64,000 bases of DNA from Actinacidiphila paucisporea (GTDB taxonomy: Bacteria > Actinomycetota > Actinomycetes > Streptomycetales > Streptomycetaceae), in contig NZ_FRBI01000008.1 of NCBI RefSeq assembly GCF_900142575.1, forward strand, positions 186,001-250,000. Reading direction: 5' to 3'. Below the pieces are notes generated by a model. That model saw only the letters and a program-made list of their open reading frames with translations, made no database searches and was not told the origin of the DNA. Positions 1-8,659 of the stretch are shown here, piece after piece (positions within the stretch are counted from its first letter, which is position 1; each line of letters begins with the position of its first letter). The translations under genes were made by a program, and so were the position numbers.

Positions 1-879
1 GTAGAAGGCCAGGAAGGCGCCGCCGATCTGCTTGGCCGCGCCCAGCACCACCCAGCCGGGGCCGGCCGCGAGCACCGCGGTCCACCAGCGGCGGGCGTTG
101 GCCGGGGTCTTGTCCGGCATGAAGCGCAGGTAGTCGACCTGCTCGCCGATCTGCGCGATAAGTGACAGCGCCACACCGGCGCCCGCGCCCACCCCGATCA
201 GGCTGACCGAGGAACCCGTGGGCGAGTTGCCCGCGAAGTGCGTGAACCGCGAGAAGGCGTGCGGGTCCTGGATCGCGATCGACACGAAGGGCGCCACCAT
301 CAGCACCAGCCACACCGGCTGCGTCCACACCTGCATGGTCGACAGCGCGGTCATCCCGTAGAAGACCAGCGGCAGGATGATCAGCGCGCAGATCAGATAG
401 CCCACCGCGAGCGGGATGTGCAGCCCGAGGTCGAGCGCCTGGGCCATGATCGAGCCTTCGAGGGCGAAGAAGATGAAGGTGAAGCTCGCGTAGATGATGG
501 ACGTGAGAGTGGAGCCGAGATAACCGAATCCGGCGCCCCTGGTCAACAGGTCCATGTCGATGGAGTATTTCGCCGAGTAATACGAGATCGGAATTCCGGT
601 GAGGAAGATGGTGACCGCGGCGGCCAGGATCGCGATCAGCGCGCTGCTGAATCCGTGGGAGATCGCGATGGAGCCGCCGATCGCGAAGTCGGCGAGATAG
701 GCGATGCCGCCGAGCGCGGTGGTGGCCACCACGTAGGGGGTCCAGCGGCGGAAGGACTTGGGCGCGTAGCGCAGCGAGTAGTCCTCCAGCGTGGTGTTCT
801 TCGTCCAGCCGTTGTAGCGGCGGGTCGTCGTACCGGTGGCGCCGCCGGGAGGCGCCGGTGTGTCGACCGTGTCCGTCAC
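1..879 (-). CDS. NCS1-family nucleobase/hydantoin-type permease, C-terminus cut by window edge
   Basis: An integral membrane symporter of the NCS1 (purine, cytosine, allantoin, hydantoin) family. 293 codons are visible and the rest lies beyond base 1. The start is the GTG at 877-879, five bases after GGGAG on the minus strand. A polar N-terminus of about 45 residues containing RYNGWTKNTTLEDYSLRYAP leads into a series of hydrophobic segments, with the AALGGIAYLADFAIG-like first helix and a LSLIAQIGEQVDYLRFMP loop typical of cytosine-permease-like members. It lies beside AmiC/MarR-type regulators and a hydantoinase locus, so a cyclic ureide, lactam or nucleobase is the likely substrate. That is inference, because family members with very different substrates look alike. 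The family is confident, the substrate is not. Confidence 0.85.
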   Translation of the reverse strand, partial: MTDTVDTPAPPGGATGTTTRRYNGWTKNTTLEDYSLRYAPKSFRRWTPYVVATTALGGIAYLADFAIGGSIAISHGFSSALIAILAAAVTIFLTGIPISYYSAKYSIDMDLLTRGAGFGYLGSTLTSIIYASFTFIFFALEGSIMAQALDLGLHIPLAVGYLICALIILPLVFYGMTALSTMQVWTQPVWLVLMVAPFVSIAIQDPHAFSRFTHFAGNSPTGSSVSLIGVGAGAGVALSLIAQIGEQVDYLRFMPDKTPANARRWWTAVLAAGPGWVVLGAAKQIGGAFLAFY

Positions 880-917
880 GAGAACTCCCTTTTCCGTCCG
901 CGGTGTGCGATCCACCG

Positions 918-935
918 CCTGGGATACATCCCGGG
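918..935. promoter_or_regulatory. Inverted repeat upstream of the permease (candidate operator)
   Basis: The core GGGAT-AC-ATCCC is a 12-bp inverted repeat (921-932) extended by flanking CC/GG. It lies about 40 bp upstream of the permease start codon, where a regulator would act. The matching protein is not known; the nearby MarR or AmiC-like regulators are candidates. Confidence 0.35.
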
Positions 936-996
936 CGGCGTTGGAAGAGTCCCGCCGGTTTGTTTCTCGGTGATGTCGGGGTCTTTAAATACGTGA

Positions 997-1022
997 CGCG
1001 TCGCCGGGAATTGGGCGACGCG
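997..1022 (-). terminator. Hairpin, possible terminator for the AmiC-like gene
   Basis: CGCGTCGCC (997-1005) pairs perfectly with GGCGACGCG (1014-1022) around the loop GGGAATTG. Read on the minus strand it is followed by an A/T-rich stretch. It could end transcripts from the AmiC-like gene before the permease, but it lies some 210 bp past that stop codon. Confidence 0.4.
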
Positions 1023-1179
1023 CGTAGATGAAAGGGAGTGATCGGCCGGGATAAGGCGGTGGTCCGCTCCTGGTGTCCGGCCGGCGGAATTCCGCGGCGA
1101 ATCCGGAACCGCGGTCGGCGGGCGGCCGGGGCGCGCGGGGTGCGGGACGGCGCTGTCCTGGGCTGCCCGGCGGCAGATG

Positions 1180-1208
1180 CTTCCCCTAGAAAGTATTTCC
1201 TGGGGAAG
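1180..1208. repeat. Near-palindrome downstream of the AmiC-like gene
   Basis: CTTCCCC (1180-1186) and GGGGAAG (1202-1208) form perfect 7-bp arms, and inner bases add more pairs (11 of 14 positions per arm match). It could be a terminator for the minus-strand gene ending at 1234 or a binding site. No homologous second copy was noticed in the window. Confidence 0.35.
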
Positions 1209-1233
1209 GTACTGTCAATGCCCGGAGGTGGGC

Positions 1234-2343
1234 TCACAGTTGGGCGATGACGGCGAAGTCGAAGGTGTCCGCCCTGGCCAGGTAGACCCGCTGGTCGAGG
1301 TGGTTGCCGCGCAGCCGCAGGGCGCCGCGTGGCCCCTCGTAGCCGACCGAGTCGCGGACGGCGTGCATCGCGCGCACGTCCGCCGAGCCCGCACGCTCGG
1401 CCAGTGCGCCGAGCAGCCGCAGCCCCTCGAAGCAGGACTCGCCGAGACTGCCCACCACGGGCGCGTCCACGCCGAAGCGGCGGGCGAAGCGCCGGTTGAA
1501 GTCCAGGCTCTCCGCGGTGGCCAGCGTCTCGAAGTAGCCGGCCGCCGCCCACAGTCCCGCGGTGCCGTCGGCGCCGCTGGCCAGCAGCATGTTCTCGTCC
1601 ATGTGGGTGCTCAGCCGCTGGCAGCGGGCGGGCAGCCCGCGGGCGGCGAAGGCCCGGTTGAAGCGCACCGCGTCCGCGCCGACCAGCAGCATCAGCACGG
1701 CGTCGGCCTCGCTGCGCTCGATCCGCCGCAGGACGGGACCGAAGTCGGCGCTGCCCAGCGGCAGCAGCGCCTCGCCGACCGTGCGCCCGCCGCACTCCCG
1801 CGCGTGCCGGCGGGCGGCGGCCGCGGTGACCCGCGGCCACACGTAGTCGTTGCCGACCGTGAACCAGCGCCGCACGCCGGTCACTTCGGCCAGCAGCCGC
1901 ATCGCGGGCAGCAGATGGCGCCGGTCGGTCTCCCCGGTGAGAAAGACCCCCGGAGTGCGCTCGCCGCCCTCGTACTGCGCGGTGTAGACGTACGGCACCA
2001 GGTGCGCGATCCGCGGCGCGAGCGCTCGGCGTACCGCCGAGATGTGCCAGCCGACGACCGCGTCGACCGCGCCGAACCGCACCAGTGCCTCGACCTGCGC
2101 GGCCACCTCTTGCGGCGGCCCCGCACCGTCCACCGGGACCAGCCGGACCGGCCGCCCCGCGACGCCGCCCGCCGCGTTCATCTCCTCCGCGGCCAGCTGC
2201 GCGGCCAGTTCGCAGGAAGGGCCCAGGATGCCGCCGGGTCCGTGCAGCGGGACCACCAGTGCCACGGTGAGCGGCAGGTCGGTGCCGGCGGCGGGCCTGC
2301 CGCCGCGCCGCCGCGAGGGGACGTCCGGCGGTTCCGGGAGCAT
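1234..2343 (-). CDS. AmiC/urea-amide-type periplasmic-binding-fold protein without a signal peptide, likely cytosolic ligand sensor
   Basis: A type I periplasmic-binding fold protein (369 aa) of the AmiC/FmdD short-chain amide and urea group. The ATG at 2343 is chosen because GGAGGT lies seven bases before it; longer frames upstream have no ribosome site. There is no signal peptide or lipobox. After an Arg/Pro-rich leader of about 20 residues the fold starts with LTVALVVPLHGPGGILGPSC, and later segments such as VYTAQYEGGERTPGVFLTGE match the amide-binding group. Without export it more likely works as an intracellular ligand sensor, as AmiC does for the amidase operon. It is divergent from a MarR gene with about 115 bp between them. 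Rhodococcus nitrile-hydratase clusters, as I recall them, also pair an AmiC-like activator with a small repressor. The ligand is unknown. Confidence 0.75.
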   Translation of the reverse strand: MLPEPPDVPSRRRGGRPAAGTDLPLTVALVVPLHGPGGILGPSCELAAQLAAEEMNAAGGVAGRPVRLVPVDGAGPPQEVAAQVEALVRFGAVDAVVGWHISAVRRALAPRIAHLVPYVYTAQYEGGERTPGVFLTGETDRRHLLPAMRLLAEVTGVRRWFTVGNDYVWPRVTAAAARRHARECGGRTVGEALLPLGSADFGPVLRRIERSEADAVLMLLVGADAVRFNRAFAARGLPARCQRLSTHMDENMLLASGADGTAGLWAAAGYFETLATAESLDFNRRFARRFGVDAPVVGSLGESCFEGLRLLGALAERAGSADVRAMHAVRDSVGYEGPRGALRLRGNHLDQRVYLARADTFDFAVIAQL

Positions 2344-2458
2344 GCGGCCACCTCCGGAGGGGCGTACGGGTACGAGAAAGGCCGACCCGGTCCCGGCGCC
2401 CTCGCAGAGACCTCCTAATGTGGCCGAACAGTAGACCTGGGAAAGGACACCGGCAAAC

Positions 2459-2917
2459 ATGCCATCGGATCCGGCACGGCAGCCAGGGCGGGACCTCGCT
2501 CTCGTCCTGAGCCGCGCAGAACGCCTCATGGTGGCGCGGCTGTCGGAGCTGCTCGCGGCCGAGGACTGCTCGGTCGAGCAGTGGCGGGTGCTGAGCGCGG
2601 TGGCGGACGGCGGCGGCCACCCGATGACGGAGATCGCCGACTACGCGCTGATGCCCGCGCCGAGCCTGACCAAGCTGGTCGACCGGATGGTCGCCGACAA
2701 CCTCGTCTACCGCAGGGCCGACCCCGGCGACCGGCGCCGGGTGCTGCTTCACATGGCCGCCCGCGGCCGCATCCTCCACCAGCGCGCCGCCCACCGGGTG
2801 GCCGAGGACCACGCCCGGGTGCTCGCCGCACTCGGCGACGGCGGCGACCTCGCCGCGGCTCTGTCGCGGCTGGCGGACGTCGCCGGCGACACCTCGCACG
2901 CCCACTTAGCCGGCTGA
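2459..2917 (+). CDS. MarR-family transcriptional regulator
   Basis: A 152-residue winged-helix regulator. The ATG at 2459 follows GAAAGGA. The DNA-binding helices run through VEQWRVLSAVADGG and PSLTKLVDRMVADN, and the wing contains the family signature ADPGDRRRVLL, followed by dimerisation helices. It is divergent from the AmiC-like sensor, so the two probably control each other or the neighbouring transporter genes. The third-last residue, Leu, is encoded by TTA (2906-2908), so bldA tRNA could limit completion of the protein. No clear operator was recognised in the 115-bp spacer. Confidence 0.85.
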   Translation: MPSDPARQPGRDLALVLSRAERLMVARLSELLAAEDCSVEQWRVLSAVADGGGHPMTEIADYALMPAPSLTKLVDRMVADNLVYRRADPGDRRRVLLHMAARGRILHQRAAHRVAEDHARVLAALGDGGDLAAALSRLADVAGDTSHAHLAG

Positions 2918-3121
2918 CCGACCAGGGCACGTCCGGTGACCTGCCCTTCCGGGGTGGGGTGCCCTTTCCACGCTGAGGGTCCACTTTCCCGCGGGTCCGG
3001 CGTACGCGCCTCCCGGCGCCTGTCCCGGTGGCAGGCGTCTCCCGCCGTTCCGGTCGCACCGGTGACCCCGTACGCCACGCGCGGCCGTCGACGTCTGTCA
3101 CAGCACGCTTGACGAGGGGCG

Positions 3122-3153
3122 TTGTGGCCAATTCACAGAAAATTGTGCACAAT
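3122..3153. promoter_or_regulatory. Paired GntR-type operator sites upstream of gntR
   Basis: A perfect 12-bp palindrome ATTGTGCACAAT (3142-3153) matches the TTGTNNACAA pattern of FadR/FCD-type GntR proteins. A second site, TTGTGGCCAA (3122-3131), lies with its centre exactly 21 bp away, two helical turns, so two dimers could bind the same face. Both sit about 50-80 bp before the gntR start codon, consistent with autoregulation. Similar pairs occur at 6547-6577 and 13823-13874. Confidence 0.7.
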
Positions 3154-3203
3154 AACAGAGGTCGGACCGTCCGTTTCGATGGCGTTTACGGCGAGTGCGA
3201 CCC

Positions 3204-3944
3204 ATGACGAAGAGAGAGGCGGTGGCGTCAGTGGCGGGACCCGCGAAGACGACCGTCCGGTCGGACGGCGGCGAGCAGAGTGTCTACAACGAGCTGCGCC
3301 GCCTGATCCTGATGGGAGACCTGGAACCCGGCGCCGAGATCAGCCAGTTGGAGCTGGCCGACCGGCTCAAGGTCTCCCGCACCCCGCTGCGCGAGGCGCT
3401 GCGGCAGCTGGTCAGCGAGGGTCTGGTGGTCAGCGGCGGGCCGCACCGCTCGGTCCGTATCAGCACCCTGAGCATGAGCGACCTGGACGACCTCTACTCG
3501 ATGCGGGTACTCGGCGAGGGCCTGGCCATATGGCTGACCGTGCCGATACTGCGCGGCGAGGACTTCGAACGGCTGGAGCGGGACCTGGAGTTGACCACCT
3601 CGCGGGCCGACGCGGACGCGCACGGCCGCTTCCACGCAGGGCTGCGGATCGGCGCGGGGGCCCGGCTCAACGACGAGTTGAGCCGGCAGTTCGACCACGC
3701 CGAGCGCTACCAGCGCGCCTTCCTGCGGCTGCTCGACCCGGAGGTCTTCGCCGTGAAGGTCGCCGAGCACCGCGCGATCCTCGACGCGTGCGCCGCCCGG
3801 GACGCCGAGCGGGCCAGGGACCTGATGGTCGACCACCTGGCGGGCACCGCGATGCACCTGATGACCTCGCAGCGCCACGCGCCCTTCGCGCTGCCCGCCG
3901 CGGTGGTCATGGCCAAGGCAGGGCGCTCCGCCGGCCGGGGGTGA
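3204..3944 (+). CDS. GntR-family regulator, FadR/FCD subfamily
   Basis: An N-terminal winged helix (about residues 20-90; VYNELRRLILMGDLEPGAEI, then LADRLKVSRTPLREALRQL) is followed by an all-helical FCD ligand-binding domain with the metal/ligand His region around HRAILDACAARDAERARDLMVDHL. 246 residues is usual for the subfamily. The ATG at 3204 is preferred; an in-frame GTG lies nine bases upstream and others follow. The ribosome site is weak. Paired operator-like sites precede the gene, and similar pairs precede the FAH/ABC divergent promoters and the alpha/beta hydrolase gene, so this is the likely local repressor of the catabolic island. The effector is presumably a carboxylate intermediate (inference). 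Confidence 0.85.
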   Translation: MTKREAVASVAGPAKTTVRSDGGEQSVYNELRRLILMGDLEPGAEISQLELADRLKVSRTPLREALRQLVSEGLVVSGGPHRSVRISTLSMSDLDDLYSMRVLGEGLAIWLTVPILRGEDFERLERDLELTTSRADADAHGRFHAGLRIGAGARLNDELSRQFDHAERYQRAFLRLLDPEVFAVKVAEHRAILDACAARDAERARDLMVDHLAGTAMHLMTSQRHAPFALPAAVVMAKAGRSAGRG

Positions 3945-3970
3945 CACCGCGGCCCGGTGACGGAAAAGGG

Positions 3971-4000
3971 GTGCCGCCTGGCCTTCAGGTCCGGCGGCAC
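3971..4000. terminator. Bidirectional terminator between gntR and the acyl-CoA ligase gene
   Basis: GTGCCGCC (3971-3978) pairs with GGCGGCAC (3993-4000) around a 14-base loop. Purine-rich GGAAAAGG precedes it and CGCTCTTTCC follows, so it could work on both strands. It lies between two convergent genes. Confidence 0.65.
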
Positions 4001-4014
4001 CGCTCTTTCCCCGG

Positions 4015-5571
4015 TCAGATACGGCGGTCGTGCCCCGCCCAGTACTCCTCGCGCAGCGTCTTCTTGAGCACCTTGCCCGCCTCCGAGCGCGGCAGCTGCC
4101 GGAAGATCACCTGCTTGGGCGCCTTGACGCTGCCGAGCCGCTCCCGGCACAGCGCGACGACCTCCTCGGCGTCGGCCCGCGCGCCGGCCTTCAGCTCCAC
4201 CACCGCGGTCACCCGCTCGCCCCACTTGTCGTCGGGCAGCCCGATGACGGCGCAGTCGCCGACCGCGGGATGCGACCAGAGCACCTGCTCGACCTCGCTG
4301 GGGAAGACGTTGAAACCGCCGGAGATGATGACGTCGCGCTTGCGGTCGACGAGATAGACGAAACCGTCCTCGTCGACGTAGCCGATGTCGCCGGTGGCGT
4401 GCCAGTCCCCGGGGCGGCGGACCGCGGCGGTCTGCTCCGGGTCGTCGTGGTAGCCCGTCATCCGCAGCGAGCTGCGCACCACGATCTCGCCGTGCGTACC
4501 GCTGCCGCACAGCTGCCCCTCGTCGTCCATGATCGCGACGTTGGCGACCAGCGACGGCCGCCCGCAGCTGGCCAGGCGCCGCCGCAGCGCCGGGTCGGCC
4601 AGCGCCTCGCTGTGCTCCTGGGGGGAGAAGAAGGCGCACATCATCGGCACCTCCACCTGGCCGTAGAACTGCGCCATCACCGGGCCGAAGACGCTGATCG
4701 CCTCCTCCAGCCTGGCCACCGACATCGGCGCGGCGCCGTAGAGGAAGTAGCGCAGGCTGGAGGTGTCGCGCCTGCCCGCGTCCGGGTGGTCGAGCAGGGC
4801 GTAGATCGCGGTGGGCGGCAGCAGCAGGCGGGTGACCCGGTGCTCCTCGATGGAGCGCAGGATCTCCGCGGGGGAGACGCCGTCGTGGACGATCGTGGTG
4901 CCGCCGAGGCTGAGGACCGGGAAGGCGGCCGCGCCCGCCGCGTGGGTGAGCGGCGCGGCGACCAGGTTGACCGGCCGCCGCTCGGGCAGATGCGCGTTGA
5001 AGGCGTGGATCATCGCCTCCAGGGAGCGGTGCGGCAGCCCCACCGCCTTGGGCCGCCCGGTGGTGCCGCCGGTGCCGAAGTAGGCGGCCACACCCTCGGG
5101 TTCGAGCGGCGGCAGCTCGACCCGGGTGCCCTCGGGGGCCATCCAGTCCTCCAGGCACAGCTCGCCGCCCGCCGTCGGCCGCAGCGCCACCAGGTGGTCG
5201 AGTTGCGGTACGAGCTCGCTCAACTGCCAGGCGGTGTCGGCCGACCGGGGCGCGTAGACCAGCATGCGCGCGCCGACGAGGGCGAGCATCGCCGCCAACT
5301 CCTCCGTGCTGGAGGTCGCGTTGAGCGCGACCCAGCGGCAGCCGGCCCGCATGATGCCCAGCACGCACGGCATGACCAGTGGGTCGTTCGGGCTGAGCAC
5401 CGCGACCTGGGCCGCCTCGCCGCCCAGGTCGCGGTGCAGGGCGGCGGCCACCCGGTGGGTGATCTCCCGCGTCTGCGCGTAGGTCATCGCGTCGGTGCCG
5501 TCCTGCCGCATGAAGGCGACGGCCTCGGGGTCGAGGGACACCCCCCGGTCGAAGAACTCGATCACGCGCAT
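4015..5571 (-). CDS. AMP-dependent acyl-CoA synthetase/ligase
   Basis: An ANL-superfamily ligase of 518 residues that would activate a carboxylic acid as acyl-AMP and then acyl-CoA. The start is the ATG at 5571 (MRVIEFFDRGVSLDPEAVAF); the longer frame upstream lacks protein-like sequence. The P-loop-like motif is YFGTGGTTGRPKAVGLPH, the hinge region reads GDWHATGDIGYVDEDG, DRKRDVIISGGFNVFPSEVE follows, and the C-terminal catalytic lysine lies in GKVLKKTLREEYW. It sits 31 bp downstream of the FAH-family gene on the same strand, probably one transcript, so it may activate the acid released by that enzyme. Substrate chain length cannot be read from sequence. Confidence 0.88.
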   Translation of the reverse strand: MRVIEFFDRGVSLDPEAVAFMRQDGTDAMTYAQTREITHRVAAALHRDLGGEAAQVAVLSPNDPLVMPCVLGIMRAGCRWVALNATSSTEELAAMLALVGARMLVYAPRSADTAWQLSELVPQLDHLVALRPTAGGELCLEDWMAPEGTRVELPPLEPEGVAAYFGTGGTTGRPKAVGLPHRSLEAMIHAFNAHLPERRPVNLVAAPLTHAAGAAAFPVLSLGGTTIVHDGVSPAEILRSIEEHRVTRLLLPPTAIYALLDHPDAGRRDTSSLRYFLYGAAPMSVARLEEAISVFGPVMAQFYGQVEVPMMCAFFSPQEHSEALADPALRRRLASCGRPSLVANVAIMDDEGQLCGSGTHGEIVVRSSLRMTGYHDDPEQTAAVRRPGDWHATGDIGYVDEDGFVYLVDRKRDVIISGGFNVFPSEVEQVLWSHPAVGDCAVIGLPDDKWGERVTAVVELKAGARADAEEVVALCRERLGSVKAPKQVIFRQLPRSEAGKVLKKTLREEYWAGHDRRI

Positions 5572-5602
5572 CGCGTACCGCCCGCCGGCCGGTCCTGCCC
5601 GG

Positions 5603-6475
5603 TCACCTGACGCCCTGCGCGCTGTGCACGGGTCCTGGCGTGCCGGCCGGCGCCACGCAGCGGTTGGCCTGCTCGCCGAGACCGGCGATGGCGGTGCGCA
5701 GGGTCTGGCCGGCCGACAGGTACAGCGGCGGGCGGCGGGCACCGCCGATGCCGGCCGGGGTGCCGGTGGCGATCAGGTCGCCGGGGACCAGGGTGATGAA
5801 GGAGCTGATGTAGGAGATGAGGCTGCCGACCGAGTGGATGAGCTGGCTGGTGTCCGACTGCTGCATCACCGTGGAGTCCACCGCGCAGCTGACCGCGAGC
5901 GCCTTGGCGTGCCCGACCTCGTCGGGGGTGACCAGGAACGGGCCGACCGGCGTGGAGGCCTCGAAGGTCTTCCCCTGCAGGAACTGCGAGGTGCGCAGCT
6001 GCCAGTCGCGCATCGAGACGTCGTTGACGATGGTGTAGCCGGCCACCGACTGCCAGGCCTGCTCCTCGTCGGCGCTCCTGACCGTCTGGCCGATGACGAC
6101 GCCGAGTTCGACCTCCCAGTCGACCGCGTCGGAGTTGGCCGGCAGGACCAGGTCGTCGTACGGGCCGATCAGGCTGCGGCTGTACTTCGCGAAGAGCGTG
6201 GGGTGGTCGGGCAGCTCCAGGCCCACCTCGGCGACGTGGTCACGGTAGTTGACGCCGACGCAGACGACCTTCTCCGGATGCGGCACCAGCGGCGCGTAGT
6301 CGGCGTCCGCGCAGGAGACCCGGCCGCCGTCCGACTGCATCAGCGCGCTGGCCCGCCAGTCGGGACCCGAGGCGAGCAGCGCACCGACGTCGGCGTACGG
6401 AAGCAGCCGGATGTCGTCCCCGTCCACCCGGCCCGCCCTGGTGCCGCCTTCCCATCGGATCGTCGTCAGTCGCAT
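5603..6475 (-). CDS. Fumarylacetoacetate hydrolase (FAH) family protein
   Basis: A 290-residue member of the FAH superfamily, metal-dependent enzymes that hydrolyse, decarboxylate or isomerise beta-keto or acylpyruvate-type acids. The C-terminal catalytic domain starts at [19 protein letters not shown]. The metal ligands are in the conserved [12 protein letters not shown] stretch (Glu-x-Glu) and in [13 protein letters not shown] (Asp), and [18 protein letters not shown] is a family signature. The gene is first in a minus-strand unit with the acyl-CoA ligase and divergent from the ABC importer genes across a spacer holding two GntR-type sites. Likely role: cleavage or isomerisation of a keto-acid intermediate made from the imported compound. 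Confidence 0.85.
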   Translation of the reverse strand: MRLTTIRWEGGTRAGRVDGDDIRLLPYADVGALLASGPDWRASALMQSDGGRVSCADADYAPLVPHPEKVVCVGVNYRDHVAEVGLELPDHPTLFAKYSRSLIGPYDDLVLPANSDAVDWEVELGVVIGQTVRSADEEQAWQSVAGYTIVNDVSMRDWQLRTSQFLQGKTFEASTPVGPFLVTPDEVGHAKALAVSCAVDSTVMQQSDTSQLIHSVGSLISYISSFITLVPGDLIATGTPAGIGGARRPPLYLSAGQTLRTAIAGLGEQANRCVAPAGTPGPVHSAQGVR

Positions 6476-6546
6476 CGGTCCCGTCCTCCCGTTGATGAGC
6501 CAAGAATGCGCGAAACACCGGTCTCCTGTACGCTCTTCCCCTCCGA

Positions 6547-6577
6547 GTGTATACTAATCGTATTATCTTGGATACAA
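6547..6577. promoter_or_regulatory. Paired GntR-type operator sites in the FAH / ABC-importer divergent promoter
   Basis: TTGGATACAA (6568-6577; TTGTATCCAA on the other strand) and GTGTATACTA (6547-6556) resemble TTGTNNACAA, with centres 21 bp apart. They fall in the 262-bp divergent spacer, closer to the FAH start, in an unusually A/T-rich patch that probably also holds the promoter elements. The spacing is identical to the pair before gntR. Confidence 0.6.
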
Positions 6578-6746
6578 AGACTGGCCTGCCGTTATCCCAT
6601 GGGATCCACGGCCCGTCGGGCAACCCGCCTTGAAGTGCGTTGCCAGTCACGCCACTTGAGCACATGAAGTATCCCAAAACACCTGAATCACCTGAATCAT
6701 TCGGCTTGAAGCGACCGCTTGAAGCAATCGAGGAAGGATGGACGCC

Positions 6747-7778
6747 GTGATCCCACGACGCACCCTGCGCAGCGCCGTAACACTGACGGTCGGCACTCTC
6801 CTGCTCGTCGGTGCCAGTGCCTGCGGCAGCGACTCGGGGTCGGGCAAAGGGGGCAAGCTGACCTCGGTCAGCTACCGCGGCCCGTTCGTCACCTCGGGCG
6901 GTGACGCACCGATCTACTACGCAGACAAACTGGGCTACTTCGCCGACGAGGGCCTCAAGGTCACCATCCGGGACAGCAAGGGCTCGGGGCAGACCATCAC
7001 CGACGTCAACAGCGGCGGTTCGGACTACGGCATGGCCGCCGCGGTCAACCTGGTGCTGGCCGTCGGCCAGGGCCAGCCGATCACCAGCGTCGCCACCCCG
7101 CTGGGCCTGAGCAGCTTCGGCTTCTTCGTGCCCAAGGACTCGGGCATCACCTCGATCAAGCAGCTGGCCGGCAAGAAGGTCCTGGTCACCGCTTCCGCCC
7201 AGCCCAACGTCTTCGCCGCGATCGCCGCCGAGGGCCTGGACAAGTCGGCGGTGCACCTGGTCGTCTCCGACCCGACGACGCTCGGCGCCGCCTACACCGG
7301 CTCCAAGGGCGTCGACGCCGTCTACACCACGCAGTTCCTCGCGGCCACCTTGACCAAGCGGCCCTCGACCTTCCTGCCGCAGTCCCAGGCCGGTTACAAC
7401 CCTCCGGACTACGCGCTGCTGGTCAAGAAGAACCTGCTGAGCTCGTCCCCCGACCAGGTGCACGGCTTCGTCCGGGCGGTGCTGCGCGGCTACCAGGCCG
7501 CCGCCAAGAACCCGCAGGCCGCGATCGACGCGCTGCTGGCCAAGCACCCGGAGCTGAACCCGGCCCAGGCGATGGGCACGTTGAAGGCGACGCTGCCCTT
7601 CTACTGCTCGCCGGGACAGCTCGACCAGCCCTTCGGCATGAACGCCAACCGCGACTGGGTGATCACCGCCAACGCGATGAAGACCTACGCGGGACTGCCG
7701 GGAGCCACCAACGGCAGCCGGTTCTATTCGAATGACCTGTTCTCCGGGAAGGACCCGCTGAGTGTGGCAACGTGCTAG
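6747..7778 (+). CDS. ABC transporter substrate-binding protein, NMT1/SsuA/TauA-like
   Basis: The extracytoplasmic binding protein of a NitT/TauT-type importer. A GTG start at 6747 is preferred because AGGAAGG lies nine bases upstream; the ATG at 6738 would abut that ribosome site. A hydrophobic signal segment (AVTLTVGTLLLVGASACG) ends at a Cys that could be lipidated, though the lipobox is imperfect. The mature part begins with VSYRGPFVTSGGDAPIYYAD, then LGYFADEGLKVTIRDSKGSG, the typical NMT1/THI5-like opening. The ATPase and permease follow in the same orientation. Substrates of this class include sulfonates, pyrimidine precursors, riboflavin and aromatic acids; the downstream hydantoinase-type genes argue for a nitrogen heterocycle here. 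Confidence 0.85.
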   Translation: MIPRRTLRSAVTLTVGTLLLVGASACGSDSGSGKGGKLTSVSYRGPFVTSGGDAPIYYADKLGYFADEGLKVTIRDSKGSGQTITDVNSGGSDYGMAAAVNLVLAVGQGQPITSVATPLGLSSFGFFVPKDSGITSIKQLAGKKVLVTASAQPNVFAAIAAEGLDKSAVHLVVSDPTTLGAAYTGSKGVDAVYTTQFLAATLTKRPSTFLPQSQAGYNPPDYALLVKKNLLSSSPDQVHGFVRAVLRGYQAAAKNPQAAIDALLAKHPELNPAQAMGTLKATLPFYCSPGQLDQPFGMNANRDWVITANAMKTYAGLPGATNGSRFYSNDLFSGKDPLSVATC

Positions 7779-7828
7779 CTGCGCACCGGAGACCGGGCCA
7801 CGGTGCGGAACGGGAAGGGGAGGCGATC

Positions 7829-8659
7829 ATGACCGGCACCGCTAAGCGTCCGCCCACGACGTCCGCCGGCCTGCCGCTGCGGGTGGAAGGTCTCGGCAAG
7901 ACCTTCCGCTCCGCCCGCGGCGCGGCGGTACGGGCACTGGACGGCATCGATCTGACCATCGGCGCCGGCGAGTTCGTCAGCATCCTGGGGCCCAGCGGAT
8001 GCGGCAAGAGCACCCTGCTGGCGATCCTCGCGGGCCTCGACACCGCCACCGACGGCACCGCGTCCGTCGGCGGCCGGCCGGTGACCGCACCGCTGGTGGA
8101 CGCGGGGGTGATGTTCCAGCGGGACCTGCTGCTCGACTGGCACACCTGCGAGGACAACATCCTCATGCAGTTCAGGATGCGCGGTCTGGCCACCGCCCCC
8201 TACCGCGACCGCGCCCGCGAACTGCTGGCGCTGGTCGGCATGGAGCACGCGGCGCAGCGCTATCCGCGGGAGCTGTCCGGCGGCATGCGCCAGCGGGTCG
8301 CCATCTGCCGCGCGCTGGTGCACGAACCGCCGCTGCTCTTCCTCGACGAGCCGTTCGGCGCGCTCGACGCGCTGACGCGGGAGAACCTGAACACCGAACT
8401 CGCCGCGCTCACCGCCCACTCGGGCGCGACGGTCGTCTTCGTCACGCACGGCATCGACGAGGCGGTCTTCCTGGGCGACCGCGCGGTGGTGATGTCCGCC
8501 CGCCCGGGCCGGGTCATCGCGGACGTGGCGATCGACCTGCCGGTTCCGCGCGGCCCGCAGGTGCGCGAACTGCCGCAGTTCACCGCCTACACCGCGCGGC
8601 TGCGCAAGTTGCTGGCCCACGAAGTGCAGGCGGTAGCAGTGGAAGGGGCTCGATCATGA
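7829..8659 (+). CDS. ABC transporter ATP-binding protein, NitT/TauT type
   Basis: A cytoplasmic ATPase of 276 residues that powers the importer. The ATG at 7829 follows GGGGAGG by five bases. Walker A is GPSGCGKST, the Q-loop lies in VMFQRDLLLDW, the signature is LSGGMRQR, Walker B is LLFLDEPFGALDALTR, and the H-loop is VFVTHGIDEAVFL, all intact. The stop codon overlaps the permease start (ATGA, 8656-8659), indicating translational coupling. Confidence 0.93.
   Translation: MTGTAKRPPTTSAGLPLRVEGLGKTFRSARGAAVRALDGIDLTIGAGEFVSILGPSGCGKSTLLAILAGLDTATDGTASVGGRPVTAPLVDAGVMFQRDLLLDWHTCEDNILMQFRMRGLATAPYRDRARELLALVGMEHAAQRYPRELSGGMRQRVAICRALVHEPPLLFLDEPFGALDALTRENLNTELAALTAHSGATVVFVTHGIDEAVFLGDRAVVMSARPGRVIADVAIDLPVPRGPQVRELPQFTAYTARLRKLLAHEVQAVAVEGARS

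Larger units (their letters stand above)
880..1233. other. 354-bp gap: promoter region of the permease, two inverted repeats, no gene
   Basis: No convincing coding sequence is seen. The stretch holds the permease ribosome site (885-889), an inverted repeat just upstream of it (918-935), a GC-rich hairpin (997-1022) and a near-palindrome (1180-1208) immediately beyond the stop codon of the AmiC-like gene. The open frames that cross it have poor codon structure and no ribosome site. Confidence 0.6.

Noticed and set aside
1038..1250. A 70-residue frame across the gap after the permease
   Set aside because: Its composition is typical of random GC-rich frames, it has no ribosome site, and it crosses two inverted repeats.
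6738..6746. ATG at 6738 as start of the binding protein
   Set aside because: It abuts AGGAAGG with too little spacing, and the GTG at 6747 has normal spacing; either would leave the signal segment unchanged.
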